DNA of 64,000 nucleotides from Paludibacterium denitrificans (GCF_009707705.1 NZ_WLYX01000001.1:744001-808000); one strand, 5' to 3'. Positions 10,386-21,524 are shown, counted from the stretch's first letter. Program-made: numbers and translations. The notes: generated from the sequence alone by a model not told the origin.

Positions 10386-10930
10386 CCGCCACCTGCTGGG
10401 CCTCCTGCTGGTTAAGCAGCCTGCTGCTGCCCGTGGCCCATGCCGAAAAAGCCGACCGCAACAAACCCATCGAAATCACCGCCAATACCGGCAGCCTGGA
10501 TCAGCTCAAGGGCGTGACCACCTGGTCCGGTAATGTCGTGGTGATTCAGGGCACGCTCAAGCTCAACGCCGACCATGTCACCGTCACGCAAGACAAACAG
10601 GGCAACCAGACCATGCACGCCACCGGCCGCATCGTCACCTTCCGCCAGAAAATGGACGGCAAGAACGAATGGGTGGAAGGCCAGTCCAGTGTGCTCGACT
10701 ACACCAGCGCCATTCATCTGGCTGTGCTGACCGGCAATGCCCGCGTCAAACGCGGCGAGGATCTGGTAATCGGCAACGTCATCACCTACAACACCGAAAC
10801 CGAGCTGTATCAGGTCAACGGTGGTCCGAGCAGCGCCCCCAACAAGGGCCGTGTCACGGTAATCCTGCAGCCCAAGAATGCCACGCCGCCCAGCAGCGCC
10901 CCCGCCAAATCTGACGGAAAGCCGAAATGA
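10375..10930 (+). CDS. lptA: LPS transport periplasmic protein LptA
   Basis: A small periplasmic OstA-like protein forming the LPS bridge to the outer membrane. Signal peptide MNRNRHLLGLLL..., then AHAEKADRNKPIEITA and the repeated beta strands DQLKGVTTWSGNVVVIQGTLKL. The signal peptide is broken at 10409, where GTTAAGC stands for GCCGGC; repair gives Leu-Ala-Gly-Ser-Leu-Leu-Leu and a signal cleavage after AHA. The start ATG at 10375 lies within the end of lptC, and the stop overlaps the lptB start. About 185 residues. Confidence 0.9.
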
Positions 10931-11658
10931 CAGACAGCGTACTCAAGGTTGAACGGCTCAAGAAACGTTACAAGAAGCGCACCGTCGTCAAGGACGTGGC
11001 GCTGGACATCAAAAGCGGTGAAGTCGTTGGCCTGCTCGGCCCCAACGGTGCTTAAGCAAAACCACCAGCTTCTACATGATTGTTGGCCTGATCGGCGCTG
11101 ATGACGGGGAAATCACCCTCAACGGCACCCGCATCACCCACCTGCCCATCCATCAGCGGGCGCGCATGGGGCTGGGTTATTTGCCGCAGGAAGCCTCCAT
11201 CTTCCGCAAGATGACGGTGGAAGAAAACATCATCGCCATTCTGGAGATTTCCGGTTTCAAGGGCGAAGAGCTGCAACAGGAACTCACCGTGCTGCTCGAC
11301 GACCTGAATATCGCTCACCTGCGTGAGAACAGCGCGCTGTCCTTGTCCGGCGGCGAACGTCGTCGCGTGGAAATCGCCCGCGTACTGGCCACGCGTCCGC
11401 GCTTCATCTTGCTGGACGAACCGTTTTTTAAGCGTCGACCCGATTGCCGTCATCGACATCCAGAAAATCATTTCCTTTCTCAAGGAACGCGGCATCGGTA
11501 TTCTCATTACCGATCACAACGTGCGAGAAACGCTACGCATCTGCGACCGGGCCTATATCATCAGCGACGGCTCCGTGCTGGCTTCCGGCCACCCACAAGA
11601 GCTGGTCAACAACGAGAAGGTTCGTCAGGTTTATCTGGGCGAACATTTCCACCTGTAG
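10927..11658 (+). CDS. lptB: LPS export ABC transporter ATP-binding protein LptB
   Basis: ATPase driving LPS extraction with LptF/LptG. Visible motifs: [11 protein letters not shown] (Walker A), the Q-loop region [12 protein letters not shown], signature [13 protein letters not shown], Walker B FILLDEP, and the H-loop [10 protein letters not shown]. Two GCCGGC scars fall on essential residues. At 11051 GCTTAAGC splits Walker A (should read GAGKTT), and at 11427 TTTAAGC splits the D-loop (should read Pro-Phe-Ala-Gly-Val-Asp-Pro). A cell could not tolerate this, which supports a sequence error. About 243 residues. Confidence 0.93.
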
Positions 11659-11661
11659 CCC

Positions 11662-13072
11662 ATGAAACAGTCTCTACAGCTCAAAGTTTCGCAACAGCTC
11701 ACGCTGACTCCGCAGTTGCAACAGTCGATCCGGCTGCTGCAACTCTCCACCCTCGACCTGCAGGCCGAAGTGGAGCAGTTCCTGCTGGACAACCCGATGC
11801 TGGAACGCAGCGAGGACCCCACCTCGCCAGCGGAGAGCCCGGCGCAAAGCGAGGACACGCCTGCATCAGACAGCAAAGACGAACAGGCCGACAGCCGGGA
11901 CAGTTCAGCCGGAGAACTGCTCGACTGGGGCGGCAGCGGCAGTCGCCGTCAGGATGGCGATGACGAGTTCGACCCGATGCTCAATGTGCCCTGCCCCGTC
12001 AGCCTGCGCGAACACCTGCTGGCGCAGCTGGGCGAAATTGCCCTGCCGACGCGCGACAACGCCATTGTGCAGTTGCTGATCGAAGAGCTGGACGATGACG
12101 GCTACCTGACGCAGGATCTGGAAGAACTGGCCAGTCACCTGCCACTGGAACTGGAGCTGGAAGCCGATGAGCTGATGATTGGGCTGAAATTGCTGCAGCA
12201 GTTCGACCCCCCGGTGTCGGCGCCCGCTCACTATCCGAGTCGCTCAGCCTGCAACTGGCCCGCTTACCCGCCAGCGAGCCGGGGCGTGAGCTGGCACACA
12301 CCATCGTCACCCAGCATCTCTCACTCTTGGGCAACCGCGACTACACCCGGCTCAAGCGACAGCTGAGTGTGGACGACAGCACGCTGAAAACCGCACAACA
12401 GCTAATTGCCCGCCTCAACCCACGCCCGGCCGCCTCTTTGGGCATGAAGATGTGCACTATGTCATCCCGGATGTCACTGTGCGCAAGCGCAAGGGACACT
12501 GGGTAGCCGAGCTGAACAATGGCGCCATTCCGCGGCTGCGCGTCAACCAGATGTATGCGCAGATGCTGGCAGCAAACCGCAGTGGCGCGGGCGAATTGTC
12601 GTCACGCCTGCAAGAGGCCAAGTGGCTGGTCAAGAACATACAGCAGCGATTTGACACCATCCTGAAAGTATCGGAAGCTATAGTCGAAAGGCAACAAGCG
12701 TTCTTTGAACAGGGTGAAGTGGCCATGCGGCCATTGATTCTGCGCGACATCGCAGATGAATTGGGCTTGCATGAATCGACGGTATCCCGGGTTACCACCC
12801 ACAAATACCTGCTCTGCCCGCGTGGCCTGTTCGAGCTGAAATATTTCTTCGGCAGCTCTCTGGAAACCGATAGCGGTGGCGAGTGTTCGGCTACCGCCAT
12901 CAAGGCCCATATCCGCCGCATGATCGATGCGGAAAATCACGCCAAGCCACTGTCCGATAGCGCAATTGCCGATGAACTGGCCAAGCAGGGGATACAGGTT
13001 GCAAGACGCACGGTAGCGAAGTATCGTGAAGCTATGCAGATACCACCGGTTAACCTGCGAAAGTCCCTGTAA
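11662..13072 (+). CDS. rpoN: RNA polymerase sigma-54 factor
   Basis: Directs transcription from -24/-12 promoters with AAA+ activators. The N-terminal region I is glutamine-rich ([29 protein letters not shown]), an acidic spacer follows, then the core-binding domain, the helix-turn-helix region ([20 protein letters not shown]), and the RpoN box [12 protein letters not shown] near the C-terminus. About 470 residues. Two breaks: 12208, where seven Cs are needed for Asp-Pro-Pro-Gly and six are present, and 12441, where one C is missing before CATGAAGATG. Starts three bases after lptB and is followed by hpf, the usual order. Confidence 0.93.
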
Positions 13073-13141
13073 GGCAGCAACAAGAATAAACCATTCCCGG
13101 ACCGCTTCCGGCCGGGATGCAACACAAGTAAGGAGTACGGT

Positions 13142-13458
13142 ATGAACCTGAAAATCACCGGCCTGCGCCTTGAAGTTACCCCGTCGCTGCGCGAATATGT
13201 TGAAACCAAGCTGGAACGGGTTACCCGTCACGTCGACAATGTTGTCGGGATTTCCGTCACCCTGTCGGTAGACAAACTGGTGCAAAAGGCAGAAGTGAAC
13301 GTACACCTTGCTTAAGCAAGGATGTGCATGTTGAAGCCACCGACGCTGACATGTACGCGGCCATTGATGCGCTGGTGGACAAACTGGATCGCCAAGTGCT
13401 CAAGCACAAGGAAAAGCAGGGTGAACACCGCGGCACGCTGCCAGAAGAGACACTGTAA
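13142..13458 (+). CDS. hpf: Ribosome hibernation promoting factor (short HPF/RaiA family)
   Basis: Binds 30S subunits and promotes 100S ribosome dimers in starvation. About 105 residues with [27 protein letters not shown] at the start and [28 protein letters not shown] later, both typical of the family. The start is preceded by AAGGAG. At 13310 GCTTAAGC replaces GCCGGC; repair gives His-Leu-Ala-Gly-Lys-Asp-Val. A strong terminator follows 16 bases after the stop. Confidence 0.93.
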
Positions 13459-13474
13459 CCCATTGAAAAAACAG

Positions 13475-13499
13475 CGGGAACCTCAGGGTTCCCGTTTTT
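13475..13499 (+). terminator. Rho-independent terminator after hpf
   Basis: CGGGAACC / GGTTCCCG stem of 8 bp with a TCAG loop, followed by TTTTT. It closes the kds-lpt-rpoN-hpf unit. Confidence 0.9.
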
Positions 13500-13576
13500 G
13501 TTTGCCAAGGGGCTTTTTAAGCATGTCCCCCGCAACGTAGAATTGCCGGGTTTTTCAAGCTGCAATACCACCCACT

Positions 13577-14038
13577 ATGAGCCTTATCGGGAAAATCCTG
13601 TCGCGGGACCATGTTCTTCTGGACCGGATGTCGCCAGCAAAAAGCGCGTATTCGAGCAGGTGGGCCTTATGATTGAAAACACCCACGGCATCGCACGCAG
13701 CGAAATTTTTGATTGTCTGTTTGCCCGTGAAAAACTGGGTTCTACCGGTTTGGGGCAAGGCGTGGCCATTCCGCATGGCCGCGCACAGGGGCTGAAAGAA
13801 GCCGTCGGGCTATTCATCCGCCTGAAGAATCCGATCCCATTTGATGCACCGGATGCCAAGCCGGTGCAAAGCCTGTTTGTCCTGCTGGTACCGGAACAAG
13901 CGACCGACCTGCACTTGCAGCTGCTGTCCGAACTGGCCCAGCTGTTTTCCAGTAGAGCAGATGCGGGAGCAACTGTTAAGCGCCGCCAGCGAAGATGACC
14001 TCTACCGCTTGCTGACTGAATGGACGCCACATGCCTAG
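13577..14038 (+). CDS. ptsN: PTS IIA-like nitrogen regulatory protein PtsN
   Basis: The EIIA-Ntr component of the nitrogen phosphotransferase system. It contains the phosphorylated histidine motif GVAIPHGR and LFVLLVPEQATDLHLQLLSELAQLF. I chose the ATG at 13577 (MSLIGKILSRDHVLLD) as the family start. At 13612 GACCGGATG fits GACCTGGATG with T lost, rejoining Leu-Asp-Leu-Asp-Val-Ala-Ser-Lys-Lys. A second break lies near 13949. About 153 residues. The C-terminus overlaps the hprK start in another frame, as expected for a coupled ptsN-hprK pair. Confidence 0.88.
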
Positions 14039-14987
14039 CGTTAGCGTCCGCAAGCTCTATCAGGACAACCACCAGAAACTGAATCTGCAATGGGTTGCTG
14101 AGCACCGGTGGCGCCGACAATGTCATTGGTAATGATGAACAACGCCCAACGCTGGCGCTGGTGGGGCACCTCAACTTCATTCACCCCAACCGCGTACAGG
14201 TACTGGGGTTGGCCGAAGTGGATTACCTGAACCGGCTGGAACAGTCTGCGGCCAAAACCGCGCTAGACCAGCTGTTCTACAAGAGCATGTCGGTCGTGAT
14301 TGTGGCCAACGGCCGGAAGCGCCAACGCTGTTACGCGACTACTGCCGGGCCCACAATGTGCCACTGATGAGCACGCCGCTGGAAAGCCCGTATCTGATGG
14401 ATGTGCTGCGCATCTATCTGGCGCGCATGCTGGCAGTTTCCACCGTATTGCATGGTGTGTTTCTGGACGTGCTGGAAATTGGCGTGCTGATCATGGGCGA
14501 TTCCGCCATGGGCAAGAGCGAGCTGGCGCTGGAGCTGATCTCGCGCGGCCATGGCCCGGTTGCCGATGATGCGGTGGAGCTCTACCGGGTTGGCCCGGAA
14601 ACGCTGGAAGGCCGCTGCCCGCTGCTCCTGCGCGATTTTCTGGAAGTGCGTGGTCTGGGCATCCTGAATATCCGTACCGTGTTTGGCGAAACCGCCGTCC
14701 GCCCGAAAAAAGTACTCAAGCTGATCATTCATCTGATGAAGGCCAGCGATCAGGCCATGCAGGCGCTGGATCGCCTGAACATCCAGTCGGAAACGCAGGA
14801 TATTCTTGGCGTTACCGTCCGCAAGGTAGTGTTGCCGGTGGCAGCGGGTCGCAACCTGGCCGTGCTGGTGGAAGCCGCGGTGCGCAACTACATCCTGCAG
14901 CTGCGTGGCATCGACAGCACGCGTGAATTCATCGAACGCCACACCAATTTCCTGCGGGAACAGGAAAATGCGCCTGATTTTGATTAG
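14031..14987 (+). CDS. hprK: HPr(Ser) kinase/phosphorylase
   Basis: Phosphorylates or dephosphorylates HPr on serine and controls the PTS. The N-terminal domain [13 protein letters not shown]..., the Walker [15 protein letters not shown], the [19 protein letters not shown] segment and the signature [16 protein letters not shown] are clear, and closely match Neisseria HprK. About 318 residues. Breaks: 14094 (GCTGAGC for GCCGGC, restoring Val-Ala-Gly-Thr-Gly-Gly-Ala-Asp) and 14322 (GGCCGGAAG for GGCCTGGAAG). The stop lies inside the rapZ start region. Confidence 0.93.
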
Positions 14988-15809
14988 CGGCCTGTCCGGC
15001 TCGGGCAAGTCCGTGGCCTTGCGGGCACTGGAAGATTCGGGCTTTTATTGCGTCGACAATCTGCCCGCCACCATGTTGCCGGAAGCGCTGACGCTGTATA
15101 GCGATTATGGCTACGATGAAATCGCCATCAGTGTTGACACCCGCTCCAGCCCATCACTGGGAGCACTACCAACGGAAGTGCTGAAGCTGCGCGAGCGCGG
15201 CGTTGATGTGCGCCTGCTGTTTCTGGAAGCCAAGCAAGAAACGCTGGTCAAACGTTTTTCCGAGACCCGTCGCCGACACCCGCTTTCCGGTTCGGCAATG
15301 ACCGTGGAAGAATGCATCCGGCTGGAGCTGGAGCTATTGGCCAACATTCAGGAGCTGGGCATCCGTATTGACACCAGCGAACTGTCCGCCAATGGTTTGC
15401 GCAACTGGGTGAAAAAACTGGTTGGTGCCGACAGCAGCCGTTTGACGCTGACATTCGAATCATTCGGTTTTAAGCATGGCGTACCGCTGGAAGCCGATTT
15501 TCTGTTTGATGTGCGCTGCCTGCCCAACCCGTACTACGACCCGCAACTGCGGCCTTTTACCGGCAAAGACCAGCCCATCATTGATTTCTTCCTGCGTACG
15601 CCGCAAGTGGCGGAGATGACGGAAGACATTCGCCAGATGGTGGCGAAATGGCTGCTTACCTTCCGCCGCGAAAACCGCAGTTACCTGACAGTTGCCATCG
15701 GCTGTACCGGTGGTCAGCATCGTTCCGTCTACATCACCGAACAGCTGGCCGGGCTTTTGCACATGAGCAGGTTCTGATCCGCCACCGCCAGCTTCCCGCC
15801 ACGAAATAA
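14968..15809 (+). CDS. rapZ: RNase adapter protein RapZ
   Basis: A nucleotide-binding protein which in enterobacteria targets the glmZ sRNA and controls glucosamine-6-phosphate synthase. Walker A GLSGSGKS at residues 7-14, the conserved [19 protein letters not shown] and the C-terminal [11 protein letters not shown] are present. The first stop would be at 15777, but the frame shifts at about 15763 (one G short in the ATGAGCAGG segment). Reading through gives Glu-Gln-Val-Leu-Ile-Arg-His-Arg, the normal family tail, ending at 15809. The start overlaps hprK by 20 bases. Confidence 0.92.
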
Positions 15810-15856
15810 ACCATTTTGGGGCCCGCCGTTTCGGCCAACCTTTGTGGAGATTCACC

Positions 15857-16486
15857 ATGCGTCCGCCTGATACCGTCACCGTGGCGCTGACCGGCGCTTC
15901 CGGTCTGCCCTATGGCCTGAAGCTGATCGACAGCCTGATCCGCGCCCAGCGCCGCGTATGGGTGCTCTACTCGCAAGCCGCCCAGATCGTTGCCAAGCAG
16001 GAGATGAATATCAGCCTGCCGTCGCGCCCGGCCGAATTGCAAGACTGGTTGCAACAGCGCACGCAGGCGCAAGCCGGGCAACTGGCGGTATTTGGCCGCG
16101 AGGAATGGTTTGCTCCGGTGGCTTCCGGTTCCAACCCGGCCGACGCCATGGTGGTCTGCCCGTGTTCGATGGGTACGCTGGCGGCCATCGCGCATGGCAT
16201 GAGTGACAATCTGATCGAACGCGCCGCCGATGTATCGATCAAGGAACAGCGCAAGCTGATTCTGGTGCCACGCGAAACCCCGCTATCGGTCATCCATCTG
16301 GAAAACATGCTGAAACTGGCCCGCTTGGGAGTGGTCATTCTGCCGCCTGCCCCGGGCTTTTATACCCACCCACAAACGGTGGATGACATGGTGGACTTTG
16401 TCGTAGCGCGCATTCTGGATCAACTGGGCGTGGAAAACAGCCTGATCCCGCGCTGGGGCAACACGGTAACGGAGCCGACGGCATGA
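15857..16486 (+). CDS. ubiX: Flavin prenyltransferase UbiX
   Basis: Makes the prenylated FMN cofactor used by UbiD decarboxylase in ubiquinone synthesis. 209 residues, intact. ALTGASGLPYG near residue 10 binds FMN; MVVCPCSMGTLAAIAHG and LVPRETPLSVIHLENML are the family core. The ATG at 15857 has GTGGAG eight bases upstream; an ATG five codons earlier is less well placed. An uptake-like 10-mer lies in the gap before it (15830-15839). The stop overlaps the next gene's ATG. Confidence 0.94.
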   Translation: MRPPDTVTVALTGASGLPYGLKLIDSLIRAQRRVWVLYSQAAQIVAKQEMNISLPSRPAELQDWLQQRTQAQAGQLAVFGREEWFAPVASGSNPADAMVVCPCSMGTLAAIAHGMSDNLIERAADVSIKEQRKLILVPRETPLSVIHLENMLKLARLGVVILPPAPGFYTHPQTVDDMVDFVVARILDQLGVENSLIPRWGNTVTEPTA

Positions 16487-17959
16487 ACCGCACCATCCTC
16501 AGCCTGCCAGCCTTGCGCCAACTGGAACATACCGCAGCCGCAGCTGGCGTTGATCTGATGCAACGCGCCGCCAGCTGCATTGCCGATTGGGTGCAGCGCC
16601 ATTATCCGACCGATGCACGCCTGCTGATCGCCGCAGGGCCAGGCAACAACGGCGGCGATGCGCTATTTGCCGCTTGCCAGCTGATGGCCGTAAGCTTTGC
16701 CGTGGATGTCCTGCTGCCACAACCACCCACCAGCCCGGATTGCCAGCAGGCGCTGGCCGCCGTGTGCGAGGCGGGCGGTATTCCGCTGACAAGGTTGGCC
16801 GAAACCCACGAACCGCCAGACTTGATCATTGACGGCCTGTTTGGCATCGGGCTGAGTCGTGAACTGGGTGAGCCGTGGTGCGGCGTCATCCGGCAACTCA
16901 ACCGGTTGGGGACGCCAATTCTGGCGCTGGACTGTCCCAGCGGACTCAACGCCTATACCGGCCAGCCAGTCAATGTAGCGATTCGCGCCTGCCACACCCT
17001 CACCTTTCTCTGCCACAAGCCGGGCCTCTACACCGCTGCGGGTGTCGATCTGGCCGGTGCGGTGGAACTGGCTACTCTCGATTGCCCGCTCGCGTGGCTA
17101 CCCGATGCCGACGGCGCGCTCAACACGCTTAAGCACTGGCTGGATTGGCCAGACAGAGCGATAGCCACAAAGGCAGTTACGGTACGGTATGCATTGTCGG
17201 TGGTGCGGTTGGCATGCTGGGCGCCGCCCTGCTGGCTGGCCGGGCCGCACTGGCAGGGGGGCCGGTAAGGTGTTTGTTTGTACGCTGGATGACCGACTGG
17301 CGGTTGACCCGGTTGCCCCGGAACTGATGTTGCGTCCACTACGGGCCGATACGGCGTTGCCGGAGCACAGCGTACTGGCCGTTGGCCCGGGTTTCGGCCA
17401 ACAGGACGACGCCCGTTGCTGGCTCGATGCGCTGCTGGCACAGCCCTGCCCGCTGGTACTGGATGCCGACGCCCTCAATCTGCTGGCTCAGGATGAGGCA
17501 CGCCAGCAACAGCTGCGTGACCGCTGCGCCCCAACCATTCTTACCCCACATCCGGCCGAAGCCGCCCGCCTGCTGGGCACCGACACCGCCACGATTCAGC
17601 GCGACCGGGTCGAAGCCGCACGCCAGTTGGCACAACGCTATCACGCCATCGTCGTACTCAAAGGTGCCGAGCAGCCTGATCGCCCGCCCCGATGGCTTTT
17701 ACCACCTCAATACCACCGGTAGTCCGGCGTTGGCCGTGGCCGGGCAAGGCGATGTTCTCAGCGGCCTGATCGCCGCCTTGCTGGCGCAGGGGCTGGACGC
17801 CTTCAGCGCCGCCAGCAGTGCCTGTTACCTGCACGGGCTGGCTAATACGAACAGTATCAGGCGGAAGCGGGTGGACCGATCGGGCTGGGAGCAGCGGCTA
17901 CCGTGCCGCGCTTGAGCCGACTGATCAACCAGCATCTAGCGAATACACCCACGGCATAA
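16483..17959 (+). CDS. nnr: Bifunctional NAD(P)H-hydrate epimerase / ADP-dependent NAD(P)H-hydrate dehydratase
   Basis: Repairs damaged NAD(P)HX. The N-terminal YjeF epimerase domain ([31 protein letters not shown]) is followed by the carbohydrate-kinase-like dehydratase ([45 protein letters not shown]). About 490 residues. Breaks: 17109 (GCTTAAGC for GCCGGC, restoring Asn-Thr-Pro-Ala-Leu-Ala-Gly), 17258 (G run too long), 17671 (GCCGAGC for GCCGGC, restoring Lys-Gly-Ala-Gly-Ser-Leu), about 17850 (probably another GCCGGC). Coupled to ubiX by ATGA overlap. Confidence 0.88.
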
Positions 17960-18036
17960 TCTATTGTCTACAATCCAATATTTACCCGTAGCCCGAGCCC
18001 GGTTAGTATGACCGCCCCGCGCTCAGGAGAATACTG

Positions 18037-18918
18037 GTGACAGACCAGAAAAAAGCTTATCTTTTCGGCCTTTCCGCCGTGCTTGCCTGGTCGACGGTAG
18101 CCACGGCCTTCAAGCTCAGCCTCAGCTACTTGAGCCCGGCACAACTGCTGCTATATGCCAGCCTGGCATCGTTACTCAGTCTGTGCGGCGTTCTGGCCGC
18201 CACAGGCAAACTCCCGTTGCTCTGGCCCACCTTGCGCCAACACTGGCGCCGCTCGCTGCTGCTCGGCGCGGTCAACCCCTTTATTTACTACCTGATTCTG
18301 TTCAAGGCCTATGCCTTGCTACCGGCACAGGAAGCTCAGTCCATCAATTACACCTGGGCGCTGACCATGACGCTACTGGCCGTACCGCTGCTGAAACAGG
18401 CACTGCGCTTAAGAAGATATCGTGGCAGCACTGACCTGCTATCTCGGGGTACTGGTTATCGGCACGCGTGGCGAATTATTGTCCCTGCATTTTTCCAACA
18501 TGCAGGGCGTGGCCTATGCCTTGGCTTCGACACTGTTGTGGGCTACTGGATTGCCAACACCCGCGATCAACGCGACCCGCTAGTTGGCCTGACCCTCAAC
18601 TTTGCCCTGTCGCTACCGTTATCGCTGGTCTGGTGTGCCGTCACCGGACAACTCACCAGCGTGGCATGGCAGGGTATCGCCGGAGCGGCTTACGTCGGAG
18701 CACTGGAAATGGGCTTTACCTTTGCCCTGTGGCTGACCGCGATGAAGCTCACCCGCCACACCGCCAGCATCGCCAACCTGATCTTTCTGTCGCCGCTGTT
18801 GTCATTAGGTTTGATTCACCTGATCGTCGGCGAAGCCATTCTGCCCTCTACCCTGCTAGGGCTGGGATTGATCCTGACCGGGCTATTGATCCAGAAATGC
18901 TGGCAGCGCGGACGCTGA
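18037..18918 (+). CDS. EamA/DMT-superfamily transporter
   Basis: An inner-membrane protein of 293 residues with about ten membrane segments in two EamA halves (LFGLSAVLAWSTVATAFK; LTRHTASIANLIFLSPLLSLGLIHLIVGE). Substrate unknown; relatives export amino acids or metabolites. The start is GTG at 18037 with AGGAGA seven bases upstream. Two compensating breaks keep the ends in frame: 18408, where GCTTAAGAAG fits GCCGGCAAGAAG, and about 18545. Between them the true sequence reads Ile-Val-Ala-Ala-Leu-Thr-Cys-Tyr. It stands alone, transcribed toward the kinase gene. Confidence 0.8.
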   Translation: MTDQKKAYLFGLSAVLAWSTVATAFKLSLSYLSPAQLLLYASLASLLSLCGVLAATGKLPLLWPTLRQHWRRSLLLGAVNPFIYYLILFKAYALLPAQEAQSINYTWALTMTLLAVPLLKQALRLRRYRGSTDLLSRGTGYRHAWRIIVPAFFQHAGRGLCLGFDTVVGYWIANTRDQRDPLVGLTLNFALSLPLSLVWCAVTGQLTSVAWQGIAGAAYVGALEMGFTFALWLTAMKLTRHTASIANLIFLSPLLSLGLIHLIVGEAILPSTLLGLGLILTGLLIQKCWQRGR

Positions 18919-19070
18919 ACGCGGCAGAGGATGACAGCAAGCTAATTCCCTTCACGCCAAGCCAACTGGTAGCAAGAATGCGTTGAAAATGCCAAGATGT
19001 CGTGATTCTTGGCGAAGCGTCATGGACAATGGCAAAAGACATGCTGATGGCGCAAGGAACACCACCGATC

Positions 19071-20586
19071 ATGAAAAGCATCAAAACCCGGCTACTGCTC
19101 TGGCTGATGGCCAGTATCACCGTGCTGACCGGCCTGTGCGGCGCCTTGTCTTACCAGCATGAAAGCTCGCCGAGCAAAACTATCAGGACTTGCGCCACGC
19201 GCTGCAGCAGCGGCTGGCGTTATCGCTGCCCCACAGTGTCTGGCAACTGGACGAAACCGCAATGCGGCAGATTCTGGATGCCGAACTAGGCTGGCCAGCC
19301 ATCCACGCCATTCGCCTGCACGACGATGCCAATCTTAACGTTGGCCGTATCCGCGATGAGCGCAACATGCTACGCGACATGGCGCCCTCGGAACGCCCGA
19401 CCGCTGATGATCTTCTCACCCTTCCCATCGTTTATCAGGGCAAGGGAAACACTCGGCGTTGCCACCGTCTACCTGTCACGTCAGGCCCTGCGTGACCGCC
19501 AGCAGCAGCAGGTACTGGAAATACTGCTGCTGATCGCCGTACTCAACGGCGGGGTATGCCTGCTGATGGCAATCAATCTGCAACGGTTGGTATGGCAGCC
19601 GCTGCGCCAGCTACTTGAAGCCATGGAAAGTTCGGCCAACGATAGCGTTCCGGCGGTAAACAACGCCAGCGAATGGACCCCGGCCAGACAGCGTTTGCAG
19701 CAACTGCGCCAGCAACTGGTCACGGCACAAACTCGCGCCACCGAAGCCGAGACAGCGGCACAGCTGGCCCATGAGCAGGTCGAACACAGCGAACAAACCT
19801 TGCAACACACCAGTCAGGCCCTGTTGGCGACGCAGCAACTGGCTGCCTTGGGCGGACTGGTGGCTAAGCGTCACCCATGAGATCAGTCAACCTGTCGGCC
19901 TGATGCTGACCACGGCATCGGATTTGGCCAGCACAACCTCCCGCATCAGCGAGAAACTCAACACCGGCGCCATGAGCAAGGGAGAGTGGCAGACGTATCT
20001 GGAAGCGGCACAGCACTATGAGGAACGACTGCTCGCACAGGCAGGCAGTGCCTCAAAGCTGATCCAGAGTTTCAAACAGATTGCGCTGGACCAGAGCCAG
20101 CCGGTGCGGCGCGATTTTCAGCTCAACCGCTATTTGCATAGCATCATCACCAGCCTGCAACCGACCTTGCGCCACACCACGGTAAAGGTACAAATCCAGT
20201 GCGAGGACGATCTGATACTGGACAGCTATCCGGGAACGTTTGCGCAGGTGATGATCAACTTGCTGCTGCATGTCGTGCAGGCAGGGTTGGCCGAACAGCC
20301 CACGGCGGAAATTCACATCGACGCGCAGCGCAACGGCCAGCAACAGCTGCTGCTGACCCTGCGGGATAATGGTCTGGGGCTATCGCCAGAACAGCTGAAG
20401 CACGTATTCGAGCCATCCTGGCAAACGGAAACCGCACAACCGGGCCATGTTTTGGCGTTAAACGTGATCGAAACGCTGGTACGGCAACAGCTGGGCGGAA
20501 CGCTGGAAGTCAGCAGCGCCCCGGGGAAAGGGACGCAGTTCAACCTGTTGCTGCCCTTTATGGCACCTGGCCTGCACACACGCTAG
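19071..20586 (+). CDS. Membrane sensor histidine kinase, orphan
   Basis: Two membrane segments (LLLWLMASITVLTGLCG; ILLLIAVLNGGVCLLMA) flank a periplasmic domain of about 125 residues. A coiled coil rich in Gln/Glu/Ala (about residues 205-265) leads to an H-box (Val-Thr-His-Glu-Ile-Ser-Gln-Pro) and an HATPase_c domain (LRDNGLGLSPEQLKHVFEPSW). About 505 residues. Breaks: 19165 and 19450 (homopolymers) and 19863, where GCTAAGC for GCCGGC falls four bases before the phosphorylated histidine codon. The ATPase N-box is atypical (INLLLHVVQAGL, lacking the usual Asn-Ala). No response regulator gene is adjacent. The start could be any of three close ATGs. Confidence 0.82.
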
Positions 20587-20655
20587 CACCGGACAGGCCG
20601 AAACAGTCGCAGGCCATGCGTCATGACAGCCAGGCTCAAGCTGGCACGGGCAGGA

Positions 20656-21277
20656 TCAGGCGACGTAAAACAGAATACTCAGGTACTGGCACACGCTGCC
20701 GCCCAGAACAAACAAATGCCAGATCCCATGACCGTGCCGGATCTTTTCATCATTGATGAACCAGTAAATCCCTACGCTGTATAACAGGCCACCGAGAGCC
20801 AGCCAGACCAGCCCGCCGGTCGGCAGCAGGGCCAGCAGCGGTTTGACCGCCACCAACACCAGCCAGCCCATTGCGACATACAGAATCATCGAGAGTAGCC
20901 GTGTCCGCCGCCCCAGCGTCAGCTCCTGCACGATGCCAAACACCGCCAGCCCCCAGCTCACCCCGAACAGTGACCACCCCCACGCGCCGCGCAATGTGAT
21001 CAGCGCGTATGGCGTATAACTCCCGGCGATCAGCAAATAGATGGCCGAATGGTCGCATTTCTGCAGAATAGCCTTCGCCCGCCCGCGCACGCTGTGATAC
21101 AGCGTCGAGATCAGATACAACAACACCAGCGTGCCGCCGTACAAGCTGAAGCTGACGACTTTCCAGGGCATCGCCCTGCTAAGCAATAGTCACCAGAACC
21201 ACCAGGCCGGTAATGGCCAGCAATGCGCCAACCAGGTGGGAAATACCGTTAAAACGCTCCCCGTAATACATCACCAT
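20656..21277 (-). CDS. Hemolysin III family membrane protein (PAQR superfamily)
   Basis: Seven-transmembrane protein of about 206 residues. YYGERFNGISHLVGALLA, YHSVRGRAKAILQKCDHSAIYLLIAGSYTPY and the C-terminal HGHGIWHLFVLGGSVCQYLSI are family signatures; the histidines form the metal site of PAQR proteins. The name is historical and does not prove haemolytic activity. I chose the ATG at 21277 because GGAG lies before it. At 21178-21184 (GCTAAGC on the plus strand, GCTTAGC in the gene) GCCGGC restores Thr-Ile-Ala-Gly-Arg. Confidence 0.85.
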
Positions 21278-21524
21278 GTTCTCCGAAAGCGGCTTTAAGA
21301 ACGGGCCGCGCCCCAAGCGGAGCGCCGCCAACCTTGTTAAAACGGCCTTGCTACCGAACGACACACGACGACGACACTCAGCGTTCGGCCAACCTTGCAT
21401 TACCTGCATTTAATAGGGCAAGGATGGTCCGGGTTGGTTCCGTGTTTTAGCGAATTTGCATGAGAGAGCAAGCCGACAACATTCCCACCACCTGTCATGG
21501 CCGTTTTGCCCCCCACAAATTAAA

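Noticed and set aside
13970-13980. TTAAGC in ptsN near 13975 as a GCCGGC scar.
   Set aside because: It reads Leu-Leu-Ser-Ala-Ala in frame and fits the protein; the nearby frameshift lies about 25 bases earlier.
15470-15480. TTTTAAGCATGG in rapZ as a scar.
   Set aside because: It encodes the conserved Gly-Phe-Lys-His-Gly of RapZ and is natural.
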